Below the pieces are notes generated by a model that saw nothing but the letters and a program-made list of their open reading frames with translations, made no database searches and had not been told where the DNA came from. DNA of 64,000 nucleotides. Source: Chloroflexota bacterium (GTDB lineage: Bacteria; Chloroflexota; UBA6077; FW602-bin22; CADDYW01). The stretch covers positions 1 to 64,000 of the forward strand of contig JAJPIK010000068.1 of assembly GCA_021324795.1 (NCBI GenBank). Direction: 5' to 3'. Below are positions 17,208 to 25,988 of the stretch, piece by piece (position 1 is the first letter of the stretch; each line of letters begins with the position of its first letter). The position numbers were made by a program, and so were the translations under genes.

Positions 17208-18209
17208 GTGATTATTTTCAACCTTAAGCGCTTGCCGGCTTTCGCGCTCGTCGCGGTGATGCTTAGTCTGACCGCGTGCGGCGCGCCCGTATTCTCAGCG
17301 GTGGCTTCACCGTCGCCGTCCGCCGTCGCTAGTGCGACGGCGATAAGGCTGGCGACGCCCGAGAGAACGGTGGCAATCCCAAACTTTCGCCACGTGTTCA
17401 TCATCATCATGGAGAACAAAGAGTACGATGACATCATCGGATCGTCGTCAGCACCATACCTGAACCAGCTTGCGCGGACCTATGGCCTCGCCACGCACTA
17501 CTACGCGGTGCAACATCCCAGCTTGCCTAATTACCTGTCCTTGATTTCAGGCTCGAATCAAGGAATCAACGACGACTGCCCCACCTGCACCGTCGATGCG
17601 CCGAATCTCGTCGATCAGCTCGAGGCCGCCCAGAAGACCTGGAAGGCATATTTGGAGGATCTCCCCAGTCCTTGTTTCAATGGCCCCGCTGCGCCAACCG
17701 GTATCTTATTTCTCACTGATGGCTACGTTCGACGGCATAATCCTTTTATGTACTTCGCGGACATCCAGCATAACCCTGCCCGCTGCCAGCGAACGGTGCC
17801 GCTCAGCGACTTCTCCGAGGATCTCAAGGCAAACCGCCTGCCGAATTTTGTCTGGATCTCTCCGAACCTGAACCACGACATGCATAACGGATCCATCAAA
17901 GAAGGCGATCGCTGGCTCGCGGCGTTCGTACCGACGATCCTTCAGTCCGAGGCCTGGAAGGAGCAGGGAGCCCTCTTCATCGTTTGGGACGAGGGTACGA
18001 CGAACCAGGGCTGCTGTGGCGTGCCCGGCGGCGGGCACGTTCCGGCCCTCGTCATTGCCAGTGATGGCAAGGCCGGTTACCGCTCCCCCATTGAATACAC
18101 CCACTACAGTCTGCTCAAGACAATCGAAGCCGCTTGGCACTTACCCTATTTGGGACACGCCGGTGACCCGATGAACCACGTCATGAGTGATCTCTTTTCG
18201 GGGAACTGA
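17208..18209 (+). CDS. Phosphoesterase-family lipoprotein (acid phosphatase AcpA-like)
   Basis: A 333-aa exported protein of the phosphoesterase family (PF04185; acid phosphatase / phospholipase C group). With the GTG start at 17208 the N terminus is a short basic stretch, a hydrophobic core and the lipobox LTAC, then a Ser/Ala/Thr linker. Family motifs follow: IIMENKEYDDIIG with the metal-binding Glu-Asn, LPNYLSLISG, WISPNLNHDMHNGS, and FIVWDEG near the end with the metal-binding Asp. It probably hydrolyses phosphomonoesters or phospholipid head groups at the cell surface. The frame is open to 16812, but that part overlaps the divergent gene and lacks signal character. GAAGGA lies 10 bases upstream. 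Confidence 0.85.
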   Translation: MIIFNLKRLPAFALVAVMLSLTACGAPVFSAVASPSPSAVASATAIRLATPERTVAIPNFRHVFIIIMENKEYDDIIGSSSAPYLNQLARTYGLATHYYAVQHPSLPNYLSLISGSNQGINDDCPTCTVDAPNLVDQLEAAQKTWKAYLEDLPSPCFNGPAAPTGILFLTDGYVRRHNPFMYFADIQHNPARCQRTVPLSDFSEDLKANRLPNFVWISPNLNHDMHNGSIKEGDRWLAAFVPTILQSEAWKEQGALFIVWDEGTTNQGCCGVPGGGHVPALVIASDGKAGYRSPIEYTHYSLLKTIEAAWHLPYLGHAGDPMNHVMSDLFSGN

Positions 18210-18241
18210 TTTCGGGAAACTGACGTACGTTGGTTGTGCGT

Positions 18242-19507
18242 TCAGTTGGCGGAGTCGAGTCCTTGGAGCAGGAACTGGGCAGTTTGGTTTGTCTGCCAGT
18301 TTACCACGGCCGAGAAGTAGAGTGGGTGGGCAGTCGAGGCCAAATCCAAAGTGTAGAGGTGGACCAAGACGTCGCGGGTTTGGTGGGGTGGAATTATAAC
18401 CCCGGGGAGATTGTCGCTATGACTGTAAGCGAGATGGCCGGCGCTGTCGGTCAGGTAAAAGTCGCGCAGACTACCGTTCGAGTCTGACGGGGCCATCAAT
18501 GCCGGGCGAGGAGTGTCGGTCAGATTCTGGACCTGCAGGTGGACGGTGACCGGGCGCTCCCCCGTTTGCTGGGCCGGACTAAAGTCTACCCCTCGGCACG
18601 TGACCGACCATTCATTGCCAATTCGGACCCATGTTCCTTCGGGAACACGTGGTGTCGAGCTGGACGGAACGAGGCTGACGGATGAGGGGAACTTTTGATC
18701 CAATTTGACGTCAAAGCGGGCCGCTCCGACGCTTTGCGGAAACTGGAAGCGGAGCGTAAAGGGCTGCAGTGAGCTGTCTGGGTAGCGAAAGCGGTAGTTC
18801 AAGCGGATGGCGTCGCCGGCCGCGGCAATAAACTCGTAGCCTCCCTCGCCGGTGCCGAAGCCGCCACCAAAAGCGCGCTCGGCCCGGTCGAGCAGGTATA
18901 GTCGCAGCCCGTTGGCAATCGAGGGGTCTTCTTCCGGGATACTGGGCAGGGGGACGAAGCTAGGCTGTTTGGTGATAGCGTGTGGCTTGTTCGTATCATT
19001 CGGCACAGTCGATGGAATCGGTAGCTCAGCGGCGTGATCGCTGGTGTTTAAGAGGGTGTACGTCACGACTGCTTGATACCAGCCATTCGCAGATTCATCA
19101 GGTGCGAAGCCCACGTCGTCGACGACAAATCGCCAAGGACCGCTGCTGCCGACCTGTCCAAGATCCAAGATCATCGGATGAACCGGTCGAGGCACCACCG
19201 AAGTAGTCGGCATCGGGACCGCTCGCTGGCGGAGTGCTAATCTGCTACTCTCGGGCGCGACCACCGTGGGCGCCGGCTGGGTGGACAACAGCGCGGTCCA
19301 GAGGCCGCGCTGAGTAATCAGCGTGGCGAGGCCAATCAAACAGAGAGTTGCCACGATCGCCGTACCGGCGAGCCATGGGTTTGGTAAGGAAGAGGAAGAC
19401 GATTGATTGGTCGGTAGGGGAGAAGTTGAGCTTGCCAGGAGTTGACCACAAGCGTGACAGCGAACCGCGAAATCTCCGTTGGCGCTGCCACAGGATGAGC
19501 AATACAT
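18242..19507 (-). CDS. Zinc-ribbon membrane-anchored protein of unknown function
   Basis: A 421-aa protein. The N terminus is a zinc-ribbon (C3, C6, C17, C20), then a Ser-rich linker, one transmembrane helix at about 44-66, and an extracytoplasmic part of about 350 residues. That part seems to hold two similar all-beta modules of the DUF4352/immunoglobulin-like kind (VVDDVGFAPDESANGW and VTCRGVDFSPAQQTGE segments both read like binding-module strands). The frame is open 68 codons further up, but only from MYCSSCGS onward does it look like protein. No catalytic residues are evident. It converges on the phosphoesterase gene and stands alone. Confidence 0.72.
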   Translation of the reverse strand: MYCSSCGSANGDFAVRCHACGQLLASSTSPLPTNQSSSSSLPNPWLAGTAIVATLCLIGLATLITQRGLWTALLSTQPAPTVVAPESSRLALRQRAVPMPTTSVVPRPVHPMILDLGQVGSSGPWRFVVDDVGFAPDESANGWYQAVVTYTLLNTSDHAAELPIPSTVPNDTNKPHAITKQPSFVPLPSIPEEDPSIANGLRLYLLDRAERAFGGGFGTGEGGYEFIAAAGDAIRLNYRFRYPDSSLQPFTLRFQFPQSVGAARFDVKLDQKFPSSVSLVPSSSTPRVPEGTWVRIGNEWSVTCRGVDFSPAQQTGERPVTVHLQVQNLTDTPRPALMAPSDSNGSLRDFYLTDSAGHLAYSHSDNLPGVIIPPHQTRDVLVHLYTLDLASTAHPLYFSAVVNWQTNQTAQFLLQGLDSAN

Positions 19508-19648
19508 GAGGCAAGCCGTTCCACGCGACGTGATCGTACATATGCATTCTACGCCCGATCGAAAGCACGACGCAATTTTCGCCGAATCGTCCACTTGCCA
19601 AAATGACGACGTGTTGACTGCGGGCTTCCAAGAAGCAGAGACGTACTG

Positions 19649-19688
19649 AAAAAACGGGTGAGAGGAGGCGCGCCTCATCACACCCGTT
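19649..19688 (-). terminator. Rho-independent terminator of the kinase/receiver operon
   Basis: AACGGGTG and CACCCGTT enclose an inner GC-rich palindrome (AGGCGCGCCT). On the minus strand the hairpin is followed by six Ts (positions 19654-19649). It lies 27 bases past the stop of the second receiver gene. Confidence 0.8.
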
Positions 19689-19714
19689 GTGCCCGTTGTG
19701 ATTGAGGTCACAGA

Positions 19715-20155
19715 TTACGCGATTTCGACGGGCACGGCTCGCCGCGGTGCAGGAACAGATCGGGGAGGAGATGGGGATTGTGCGGTCTGAGTGCGACGCA
19801 AATGGTACTCGACTTTGCGGACAACTTGGTAGGGGTCGAAAGGCTTGGTGATGAAGTCGTCGGCACCGTCGCGCGCCACGTCTTCGACCTCCTCAAAGGC
19901 CGACGCGGTGATGACCAGTACAGGAACATGCGGCGCGGCACGTTTGAAGAGCGAAAGCAAACGGAAGCCCGAGACGGTTGGGACGTTAAGGTCGATCGTG
20001 ACCAATGCTGGCCGTTCTTCGTCAAAGACGCGCAAGGCGGCTAGTCCATCCTGAACGATGGTGACCGGGTAACCGGCCGCGAACAGATTCCATTGTAGAA
20101 TCTCGGCAACCTGAGGATCGTCTTCCACGACGAGAATGCGCTCTCTCTTGAGCAT
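19715..20155 (-). CDS. Receiver-only response regulator (CheY-like), second copy
   Basis: A 146-aa single receiver domain. The acidic pair E11-D12-D13, phosphoacceptor D55 (TIDLNVP), the switch threonine in VITASAF and the conserved lysine in FITKPFDPY are all present. There is no output domain; about 25 polar Pro/Arg-rich residues follow. It may act by protein contact or as a phosphate relay for the upstream kinase. GGGAGGG precedes the ATG. It is separated by 165 bases from the first receiver gene, with no terminator seen between, and ends in the strong terminator at 19649-19688. Confidence 0.92.
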   Translation of the reverse strand: MLKRERILVVEDDPQVAEILQWNLFAAGYPVTIVQDGLAALRVFDEERPALVTIDLNVPTVSGFRLLSLFKRAAPHVPVLVITASAFEEVEDVARDGADDFITKPFDPYQVVRKVEYHLRRTQTAQSPSPPRSVPAPRRAVPVEIA

Positions 20156-20320
20156 TCTATCCCTCCCACTCGGGTCGTTACGGGAGAATCAGGGAACCTT
20201 CTCGAAATTGGTCTCCTGCCACCCCTTTTGCTACTTGTGAATTGGGCAACTAATCCCTATCTACCCTCTATCCTCTTCTCATAGGGGCAGAGGGGGAACC
20301 TTCCCTGACGAGAGTTTCTC

Positions 20321-20782
20321 TCAGAATGGCACTGAAGCTGTCGTGGTCATGCCGATCGCGCGCTGGCGGCGGGCAATCAGGTGCTGGCGACGTTGATCGC
20401 GCATGGATGCGTCGAATACTTCGAGAAGGATCTTGACACTGGCGACGAGATTTTCCGGAAAGAATGGCTTTGTAAAATATTCAACCGCTCCTTGGCCCAG
20501 GCCACGAAGCACGTCTTGGTCCCCGCCTTTGCAGGTGAGCATAATGACCGGTCGCCCAGCAGTGACCGGGTCCGTCTCGATCGCTTCGAGGACCTGCCAG
20601 CCGTCTAGCCCGGGCATGAGCACGTCGAGGATGATCAAGTCAGGGAGAAGCGTTCGTGCGGCTGTGAGACCGGCCACTCCATCGGTGGCAACACTGACGT
20701 TGTAGCCCGCCCCTTCGAGATTAATCCGCACAATTTCACAGATGTCCGGATCGTCATCGATGACCAGAATTGATTGTGCCAC
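20321..20782 (-). CDS. Receiver-only response regulator (CheY-like), first copy
   Basis: A 153-aa receiver domain with the acidic pocket D9-D11, phosphoacceptor D53 (ILDVLMPGLDGW), the switch threonine in VIMLTCKGG and the lysine in EYFTKPFFPEN. About 25 residues follow that look non-catalytic. The gene starts 6 bases after the histidine-kinase stop, so it is the direct partner of that kinase. No DNA-binding output is present; the downstream effect is probably a protein interaction. Confidence 0.92.
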   Translation of the reverse strand: MAQSILVIDDDPDICEIVRINLEGAGYNVSVATDGVAGLTAARTLLPDLIILDVLMPGLDGWQVLEAIETDPVTAGRPVIMLTCKGGDQDVLRGLGQGAVEYFTKPFFPENLVASVKILLEVFDASMRDQRRQHLIARRQRAIGMTTTASVPF

Positions 20783-20788
20783 TGGCTC

Positions 20789-23020
20789 TTACTCCTCTGG
20801 GAGTGCAACGTAAAATGTGCTTCCGCGCCCGAGCTGACTCTCCACCCAGATGTACCCCCCATGGGCCTCGACGATGCTCTTGCAGATGTAAAGACCGAGT
20901 CCGGTACCAGGCACCCGTCTGACCGCGGGGGAGTCGCCGCGATAGAACTTGTCGAAGATGAAGCGGATCTGGTGTGAAGGGATACCAATTCCCTGATCTC
21001 GTACGGTAAGCACCGCCCAACGTTGGTTGGCCGGATCTTCACGGGAGAGGTCGGCCGGCGCAAGCGGTCCGCATTCGTACCTCAGCCCGAGCGTGATCTC
21101 ACCTCCCTCTGGTGAATACTTGATCGCATTCGCGACCAGGTTAACCAACACGTGCTCGATCTGATCACGATCCACGCGCAACATCATCGGCTCGCTGGGG
21201 AGATTGGCATGCAGCAGATGACCGTTTGTCCCGGTCCGCGAGTTGGCAACGACTTTCCGGACGATCTCGGCGAGATCGACGTTTTGGAGGCTCAATTTGA
21301 AGCGTCCGGACTCGAATCGCGAGCCGGTGAGTAAGTTGTCGATGAGTCGGGTGAGGCGATCAGATGCATCGTTGATACCACGAATAAACCGAGTCTGGCG
21401 CTCCGCGTCGAGATGGAGTGAAGAGTTCAGAAGTGTGGCCGCGTATCCTTTGATCACGGCGAGTGGAGTACGCAGTTCATGGCTGACCATCGAAATGAAA
21501 TCTGACTTGAGACGCTCGACCTCCTTTTGCTGGCTGACGTCGCGGACAACGGCCAGAGCAAAAGGGCCTTCGTCATTACTGGCCGGTACGTAGGCGTAGC
21601 TCGCAGCAACGTGGCGCAGAGTGCCCCCGCGTGGCAAGATCGTCGTCTCGACGACCGTCGAATACGAGGCGCCACTCTCGAGAACCGCTCGAGTCGCGTC
21701 ATGCAAGGACGTTGAGCCATCCTGATCACTTGGGAAGACCTCGGAATCACAGGCGCCAATCGCCTCCGCTGCGGTCCAGCCACTCAGAATTTCGGCGGCC
21801 GGATTGAAAGCGACGATCCGCGCGTTGCGGTCGGCCATGTAAATCGCGTCAGTCGAGTTCTGGAAGATCACGTCGAGGCGTTGCTTTTCAAGCTGAAGAC
21901 GGCTGTAAAGCTCGGCATTCCGCGCCGCCGCGGCTGATAGCTCCTCGACCTGGCGTTGGAGACCGGCGAACAAACGCGCGTTGTCAATGGCGATCGCCGC
22001 TTGAGTGCCGAACGATGCGAGAAGGTCGATCTCAACCGGTGAAAAGCGCTTGGGAAGGGCATGAAAGACGCCGAGCATGCCGATCACCTGACCGCGCAAA
22101 TGCAACGGCACGCCAACGCACGTTCGGAGTGGGGCGCTTTGCACGCCATGCAGGTGGCCCTGCCAGTATTCGCAAAGGTCGGCAACGTAAAGTGGCTCAC
22201 CATTGCGAATGACCTCTCCCACCAGTTCGTCCAGAAGGTGGGGAGGCAGCGCATAGTGGCTCGCCGTATCGGCCGGCGCCCATTGAGTATCGCCGAGCGT
22301 GCCGTCTTCGCGACGGAGCGTCAACCCGCCGACGGTAGCCCGGAGCATTTCAGTCGCTAGCTCGACGACAAGACGGAGAGTATCCGACAGATCCAGACCA
22401 GCCGCCAGAGCGTCGCCGATCCGACGAAATGAGGCCAGGATCTCGAGACGCTGGCGACGGCTTTCGTCATAGAGTTGGGCGTTTTCGATCGCCACGGCCG
22501 ATTGGCTCGCGATGGCCTGGATGACCGCGATCTCCTGGGGTGAATACCAGTAGGGACGGCTAATATGATTCAGAAAAAGAGTACCGATCACTCTCCCTTT
22601 GTTGGCCAGGGGTACTACCAGGATCGACTTGTCGCCAAATAAATCAACCGCCCGCTTATCAGTGCGTGGGTCGGTCGCCGCGTCGTGGACGACGACGGGC
22701 TGGCCAGTGGTAATGGCTTCCTGAGAAAGACACTCATCTTTGATTGCCAGGATCTTGCGCTTCCAACGCGCGGCAAAGCTCGGATCGATACCATAGATCG
22801 CCGCGGGAAGCAAGCGATCGTGGCTGCTGTCCAAAAGCCAGAGGCTGCAGCGGTCGGCACCGGTCAGCATGGCGGTTTTTTCGGCGACTCGGTCAAGTAC
22901 CTCGTGGAGCTCGAGAGTTGAGCCAGCCGCCTGGGCGATCTCGAGGAGGACCGCCGATTCGTCGGCACGTAATCGCACCGGAAAGGAAGCCGTTCCATCA
23001 AGGTTCGCGGACAACGTCAT
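20789..23020 (-). CDS. GAF-GAF-PAS sensor histidine kinase
   Basis: A 743-aa soluble kinase. Two GAF domains span about 25-185 and 195-355, a PAS domain about 380-500, and a HisKA domain holds H514 in SMVSHELRTPLAVIKGY. A HATPase_c domain follows with the N box (NLVANAIKYSPEGG), DQGIGIP and GTGLGLYICKSIVEAHGG. There are no membrane segments, so it senses a cytoplasmic ligand or redox cue through the GAF/PAS modules. It leads an operon with two receiver-only regulators. Its leader contains a hairpin next to the ribosome site, and a TTGATT-18-TATAAT promoter lies 220 bases upstream. Confidence 0.93.
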   Translation of the reverse strand: MTLSANLDGTASFPVRLRADESAVLLEIAQAAGSTLELHEVLDRVAEKTAMLTGADRCSLWLLDSSHDRLLPAAIYGIDPSFAARWKRKILAIKDECLSQEAITTGQPVVVHDAATDPRTDKRAVDLFGDKSILVVPLANKGRVIGTLFLNHISRPYWYSPQEIAVIQAIASQSAVAIENAQLYDESRRQRLEILASFRRIGDALAAGLDLSDTLRLVVELATEMLRATVGGLTLRREDGTLGDTQWAPADTASHYALPPHLLDELVGEVIRNGEPLYVADLCEYWQGHLHGVQSAPLRTCVGVPLHLRGQVIGMLGVFHALPKRFSPVEIDLLASFGTQAAIAIDNARLFAGLQRQVEELSAAAARNAELYSRLQLEKQRLDVIFQNSTDAIYMADRNARIVAFNPAAEILSGWTAAEAIGACDSEVFPSDQDGSTSLHDATRAVLESGASYSTVVETTILPRGGTLRHVAASYAYVPASNDEGPFALAVVRDVSQQKEVERLKSDFISMVSHELRTPLAVIKGYAATLLNSSLHLDAERQTRFIRGINDASDRLTRLIDNLLTGSRFESGRFKLSLQNVDLAEIVRKVVANSRTGTNGHLLHANLPSEPMMLRVDRDQIEHVLVNLVANAIKYSPEGGEITLGLRYECGPLAPADLSREDPANQRWAVLTVRDQGIGIPSHQIRFIFDKFYRGDSPAVRRVPGTGLGLYICKSIVEAHGGYIWVESQLGRGSTFYVALPEE

Positions 23021-23031
23021 CGTTTACCCTT

Positions 23032-23092
23032 ACCTACCGACGCTGGTAGGCTACCCTTCCCAAGCAATTTCTTGGGGCTGGCGCCGGTAGGT
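23032..23092 (-). promoter_or_regulatory. Structured 5' leader next to the kinase ribosome-binding site
   Basis: On the minus strand ACCTACC (23092-23086) can pair with GGTAGGT (23038-23032), closing a ~60-base fold that contains a CCCAAG/CTTGGG stem and a GGTAGCCTACC near-palindrome. GGTAGGT directly abuts the Shine-Dalgarno stretch GGTAAGGG before the kinase ATG. The fold could modulate translation. It does not match a riboswitch class I can name. Confidence 0.4.
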
Positions 23093-23239
23093 CTGCGTGA
23101 AGCGCGAAGCGACAAGAACCGGCGCGTCCCGACGGCACGGTAGCTTACTTTACGGGAAAGTGCGTTCCGCGTGCCGTGGCCCCGGAGGAAGAAGGCTGAT
23201 CCGTTCGCACCCCGGTTGCCTGAGACTCGAGATAGGGCA

Positions 23240-23269
23240 ATTATACAACCGACCAGGGATCGAAATCAA
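23240..23269 (-). promoter_or_regulatory. Promoter for the GAF-PAS kinase operon
   Basis: Minus strand: TTGATT, 18 bases, TATAAT. The start near 23233 gives an unusually long leader of about 210 bases before the kinase ATG. Confidence 0.6.
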
Positions 23270-23284
23270 GGCGTTGGCTTTGTG

Positions 23285-25957
23285 TTAATTTATTGTTAAG
23301 CCATGGTTGAGTTTTGCACCCTTGCGTGAGGAGAGTCGGCGCACGGTTCCGCGCGTGCCGTCCACCTCGACCAAGTCTCCCGTGTGGAGTACCTCGGCTG
23401 CCCCGACGATGCCGACGACCGCGGGTAAACGGTACTCACGGGCGACGACCGAGGCGTGGGACAATTGGCCGCCGGTTTCCATGACTAACCCGGCCAGCCG
23501 ACTGAAAACTGGCGTCCAACCAGGATCGGCACCGTGGACAACCAGGACCTCGCCGGCCGCGACGCTACCGAGTTCATGCGGGTGGCGGATGATGTGCACT
23601 GCCCCGCATCCGCGCCCCGGGCTGACCGGCTCGCCGTGGAGTTCGTCCAGCAGTCCATCGGGAGGGAGTTCGTTCTCGACGAAGGGAGTGTTCCCTTTGA
23701 GGAACCGTGGATAACGATCTTCAGTGGCGCGGTCAAAGCGGATCCAGTGTTCGGCATATCGCTCGGCGCGGGTCTTGGCGATTCCTTTCAGAAATAGACT
23801 TGAGTCGATCGCGGCACGCCGAACCTCGTCGGCGGTGAGGAAGAAGATCTCGTTGACTTGGCCCAGACGACCTTCCGCGACGAGGGTCGCTCCAGCCTGC
23901 ACGTAGAGACGGCGGAGTATGGCAAGGCCGCGTTGCCAGGTGAAGCGCTGGTTTTCGCGCAGGCGGGCGTAGCGGCGGGTCAGATTCACCAGCGGAGCCA
24001 TCAACCAGCGGAAAGCTCGCTCTTGTCGGGTCAGTTGCTCGGCTCGTTTTGACTCTGCCTGACGATCTGAAGAGCGATTGGTCGCCATAACGCTCGCGCC
24101 AGCGTCCGGCGCACTCAGCAGCGCCTGTACCTGGGAGGGATCCGCCGCGAAGCTCGGACGGATCAGGTCGAGGCTGAACGAACGGTGTCCGTGTTCCTGG
24201 AGAAACTCTCGGAACGCGGCTTGGAAGCGCTCCGTCTCGGCGGTCGTTGAGAGAGCGGCGAGCTTTGCCAGGTCGCGATTGAACTGAACTGAATAATCAT
24301 CGAGTTTGGTCACAACCTCGGCGCAGTAGGCGAGGGCCGCGTCGGCGCCGCAGATCACTCGCGTCAGCCGCCGGAGGAGCGAGTACGAAACCTCGGCGTG
24401 GGTCAGGCTCCAGCGATGAATTTGGAGTAAGCGATAGTTCAAGCGCTCGACTTCGTCGATCAGCGCGACGATGGTGGCAAGAGATAGGTGACCGCTCGCC
24501 TCCAGGGCATCCACCCGATGCGAAAGCTGCTCGATAGCCTGAACGTAGTCGTGTTCGAACGATTCCCAGAGTCGATCGTTGTGCCACGGCGAAATGGCGG
24601 CAGGATCGGCGACAAGCGCGCGGATCAGGCCGCGCCAGAGCTCGAGTGATAATACGGAGCGTGGCCTGGGAGCGCGCTTGCGACGCGACGCGTCGCCACC
24701 TGGGAAAAAACGACGCGCGTCTTCTGGCAAAAGCCAATCGGGAAAGAGTTTGTAGAGCGCTTCGAAGACCGCGACATTGGCGTAAGGTAAGCCGTTCCAG
24801 CAGCGGGTAATCGGCTCGAACTGGCTCGGATCCACGCCAAGCATCTGGAGCGGCTCGCGAAAGGCGAAGCTTTCCAGGCCCTTTTGGAGAACCGACCATC
24901 CCAATGGTGAGACGGGCTCGGTGAGCCGCTCGTCGAGGAAACCACTGGTCCATTCCCAACGCTCGACACCGGACACGTGTTCTGGATCACTGACGGCGAT
25001 CGAGGTAGTGATTGGCCGCGCTTGAAAGACGTACCACCCTCCACCCGCCAACCCCCATTCGACGTCCTGGGGAGCCCCTAAAACCTGTTCGATCCGAAGC
25101 CCCAGGTGAGTCAGGGTCCCCAGATCGAAGTGATTCAGCGTTGGCCAGCGACGCCGCCAAACCGGCACAGGCACTAGCCGAGTCCCATTTCGCATGCTGG
25201 GGATGCGCTGGCAGCGCTTGTCGCCAATCCGGGGCGGAGCAAGCAAAGCTAGGGTATCGCGAGCGACGAGGTAACGATCCGGAGTCACTTCACCCTGGGC
25301 AATCGCTTCGCCGAGTCCCCAGGTCGCTTCGATGACGACTCGTTCGGTGCCGGTCACCGGATCCACGGTAAAAAGCGTACCGGCCACCTGAACGGTGATC
25401 TGTGACTGAACGAGCACCGCGATCCTTGGCAACCCGCTGGATCTGGCAAAGCGCGCACGATAGTGGAGCGCGGGCAAGCTGAAGAGCGAAGCCCAGCACT
25501 CTCGGAGTGCCAGCAGGAAGTCGTCAAAGTGGCGAACGTTGAGGACGGTGAGCTGCTGACCGGCCGCCGATGCCTCGGGACGATCTTCTCCGATTGCCGA
25601 GGATCGCACGACGACTGCCCCGGTTGCTCCGACAAGCCCCGCGAAAGCATCATGCAGGTCGCGGACTAACGACGGTGCTAAGGGTGCTCGAGAGAATGTC
25701 TGGGTTACACGTTTGAGCTCGCTTGCCCCTTCGAGATCGCTCGGCGAACGCTGAGTTAGGGCCTCCAGGTCGGCGATTGCCGAGGCCAGATCGTTCTCGG
25801 CGATAAACTCGTCGAAGACGGTCGCTGGAATGACAAAGCCGTTGGGAACCGTGATTCCCGCTTGGAGAAGCTGGCCGAGCGTGGCCGCCTTGGAGCCAAC
25901 CAGCGTCGCATCGGCTGTGCCGATCTGGCTGAGAAAGAGCACTGCCCTGTCTTTCAT
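23285..25957 (-). CDS. PEP-synthase-like phosphotransferase with rifampicin phosphotransferase architecture
   Basis: An 890-aa protein. Residues about 1-320 are the PEP/pyruvate-binding ATP-grasp domain (LVGSKAATLGQLLQAGITVP near the N terminus, VVVRSSAIGED near 115, VEWGLAGG near 300). About 330-770 is a large helical middle region. About 780-880 is the swivelling phosphohistidine domain with GGQLSHASVVAREYRLPAV, the phosphocarrier being H834. The TIM-barrel PEP-binding domain of true PEP synthase is missing. The same order and size occur in rifampicin phosphotransferase (RPH, about 870 aa), which moves phosphate from ATP to the drug. The acceptor here is unknown. The -10 element is so close to the ATG that the mRNA is probably leaderless. 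Confidence 0.82.
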   Translation of the reverse strand: MKDRAVLFLSQIGTADATLVGSKAATLGQLLQAGITVPNGFVIPATVFDEFIAENDLASAIADLEALTQRSPSDLEGASELKRVTQTFSRAPLAPSLVRDLHDAFAGLVGATGAVVVRSSAIGEDRPEASAAGQQLTVLNVRHFDDFLLALRECWASLFSLPALHYRARFARSSGLPRIAVLVQSQITVQVAGTLFTVDPVTGTERVVIEATWGLGEAIAQGEVTPDRYLVARDTLALLAPPRIGDKRCQRIPSMRNGTRLVPVPVWRRRWPTLNHFDLGTLTHLGLRIEQVLGAPQDVEWGLAGGGWYVFQARPITTSIAVSDPEHVSGVERWEWTSGFLDERLTEPVSPLGWSVLQKGLESFAFREPLQMLGVDPSQFEPITRCWNGLPYANVAVFEALYKLFPDWLLPEDARRFFPGGDASRRKRAPRPRSVLSLELWRGLIRALVADPAAISPWHNDRLWESFEHDYVQAIEQLSHRVDALEASGHLSLATIVALIDEVERLNYRLLQIHRWSLTHAEVSYSLLRRLTRVICGADAALAYCAEVVTKLDDYSVQFNRDLAKLAALSTTAETERFQAAFREFLQEHGHRSFSLDLIRPSFAADPSQVQALLSAPDAGASVMATNRSSDRQAESKRAEQLTRQERAFRWLMAPLVNLTRRYARLRENQRFTWQRGLAILRRLYVQAGATLVAEGRLGQVNEIFFLTADEVRRAAIDSSLFLKGIAKTRAERYAEHWIRFDRATEDRYPRFLKGNTPFVENELPPDGLLDELHGEPVSPGRGCGAVHIIRHPHELGSVAAGEVLVVHGADPGWTPVFSRLAGLVMETGGQLSHASVVAREYRLPAVVGIVGAAEVLHTGDLVEVDGTRGTVRRLSSRKGAKLNHGLTIN

Positions 25958-25965
25958 ACAAGAGA

Positions 25966-25971
25966 ATTATA
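25966..25971 (-). promoter_or_regulatory. -10 element 8 bases from the ATG (leaderless transcript likely)
   Basis: On the minus strand a perfect TATAAT ends 8 bases before the ATG of the PEP-synthase-like gene. Transcription would begin about 2 bases before the start codon. No Shine-Dalgarno sequence is present; the -35 is weak. Confidence 0.45.
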
Positions 25972-25988
25972 GTAGACGCTGAAGCCAA

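Noticed and set aside
23030..23235. Possible cyclic-di-GMP-I riboswitch, because GGTAGGTAAGGG resembles its 3' strand
   Set aside because: The required GCACAGGGCAAACC-like and ACGCAAAGCC elements are not present in the right order.
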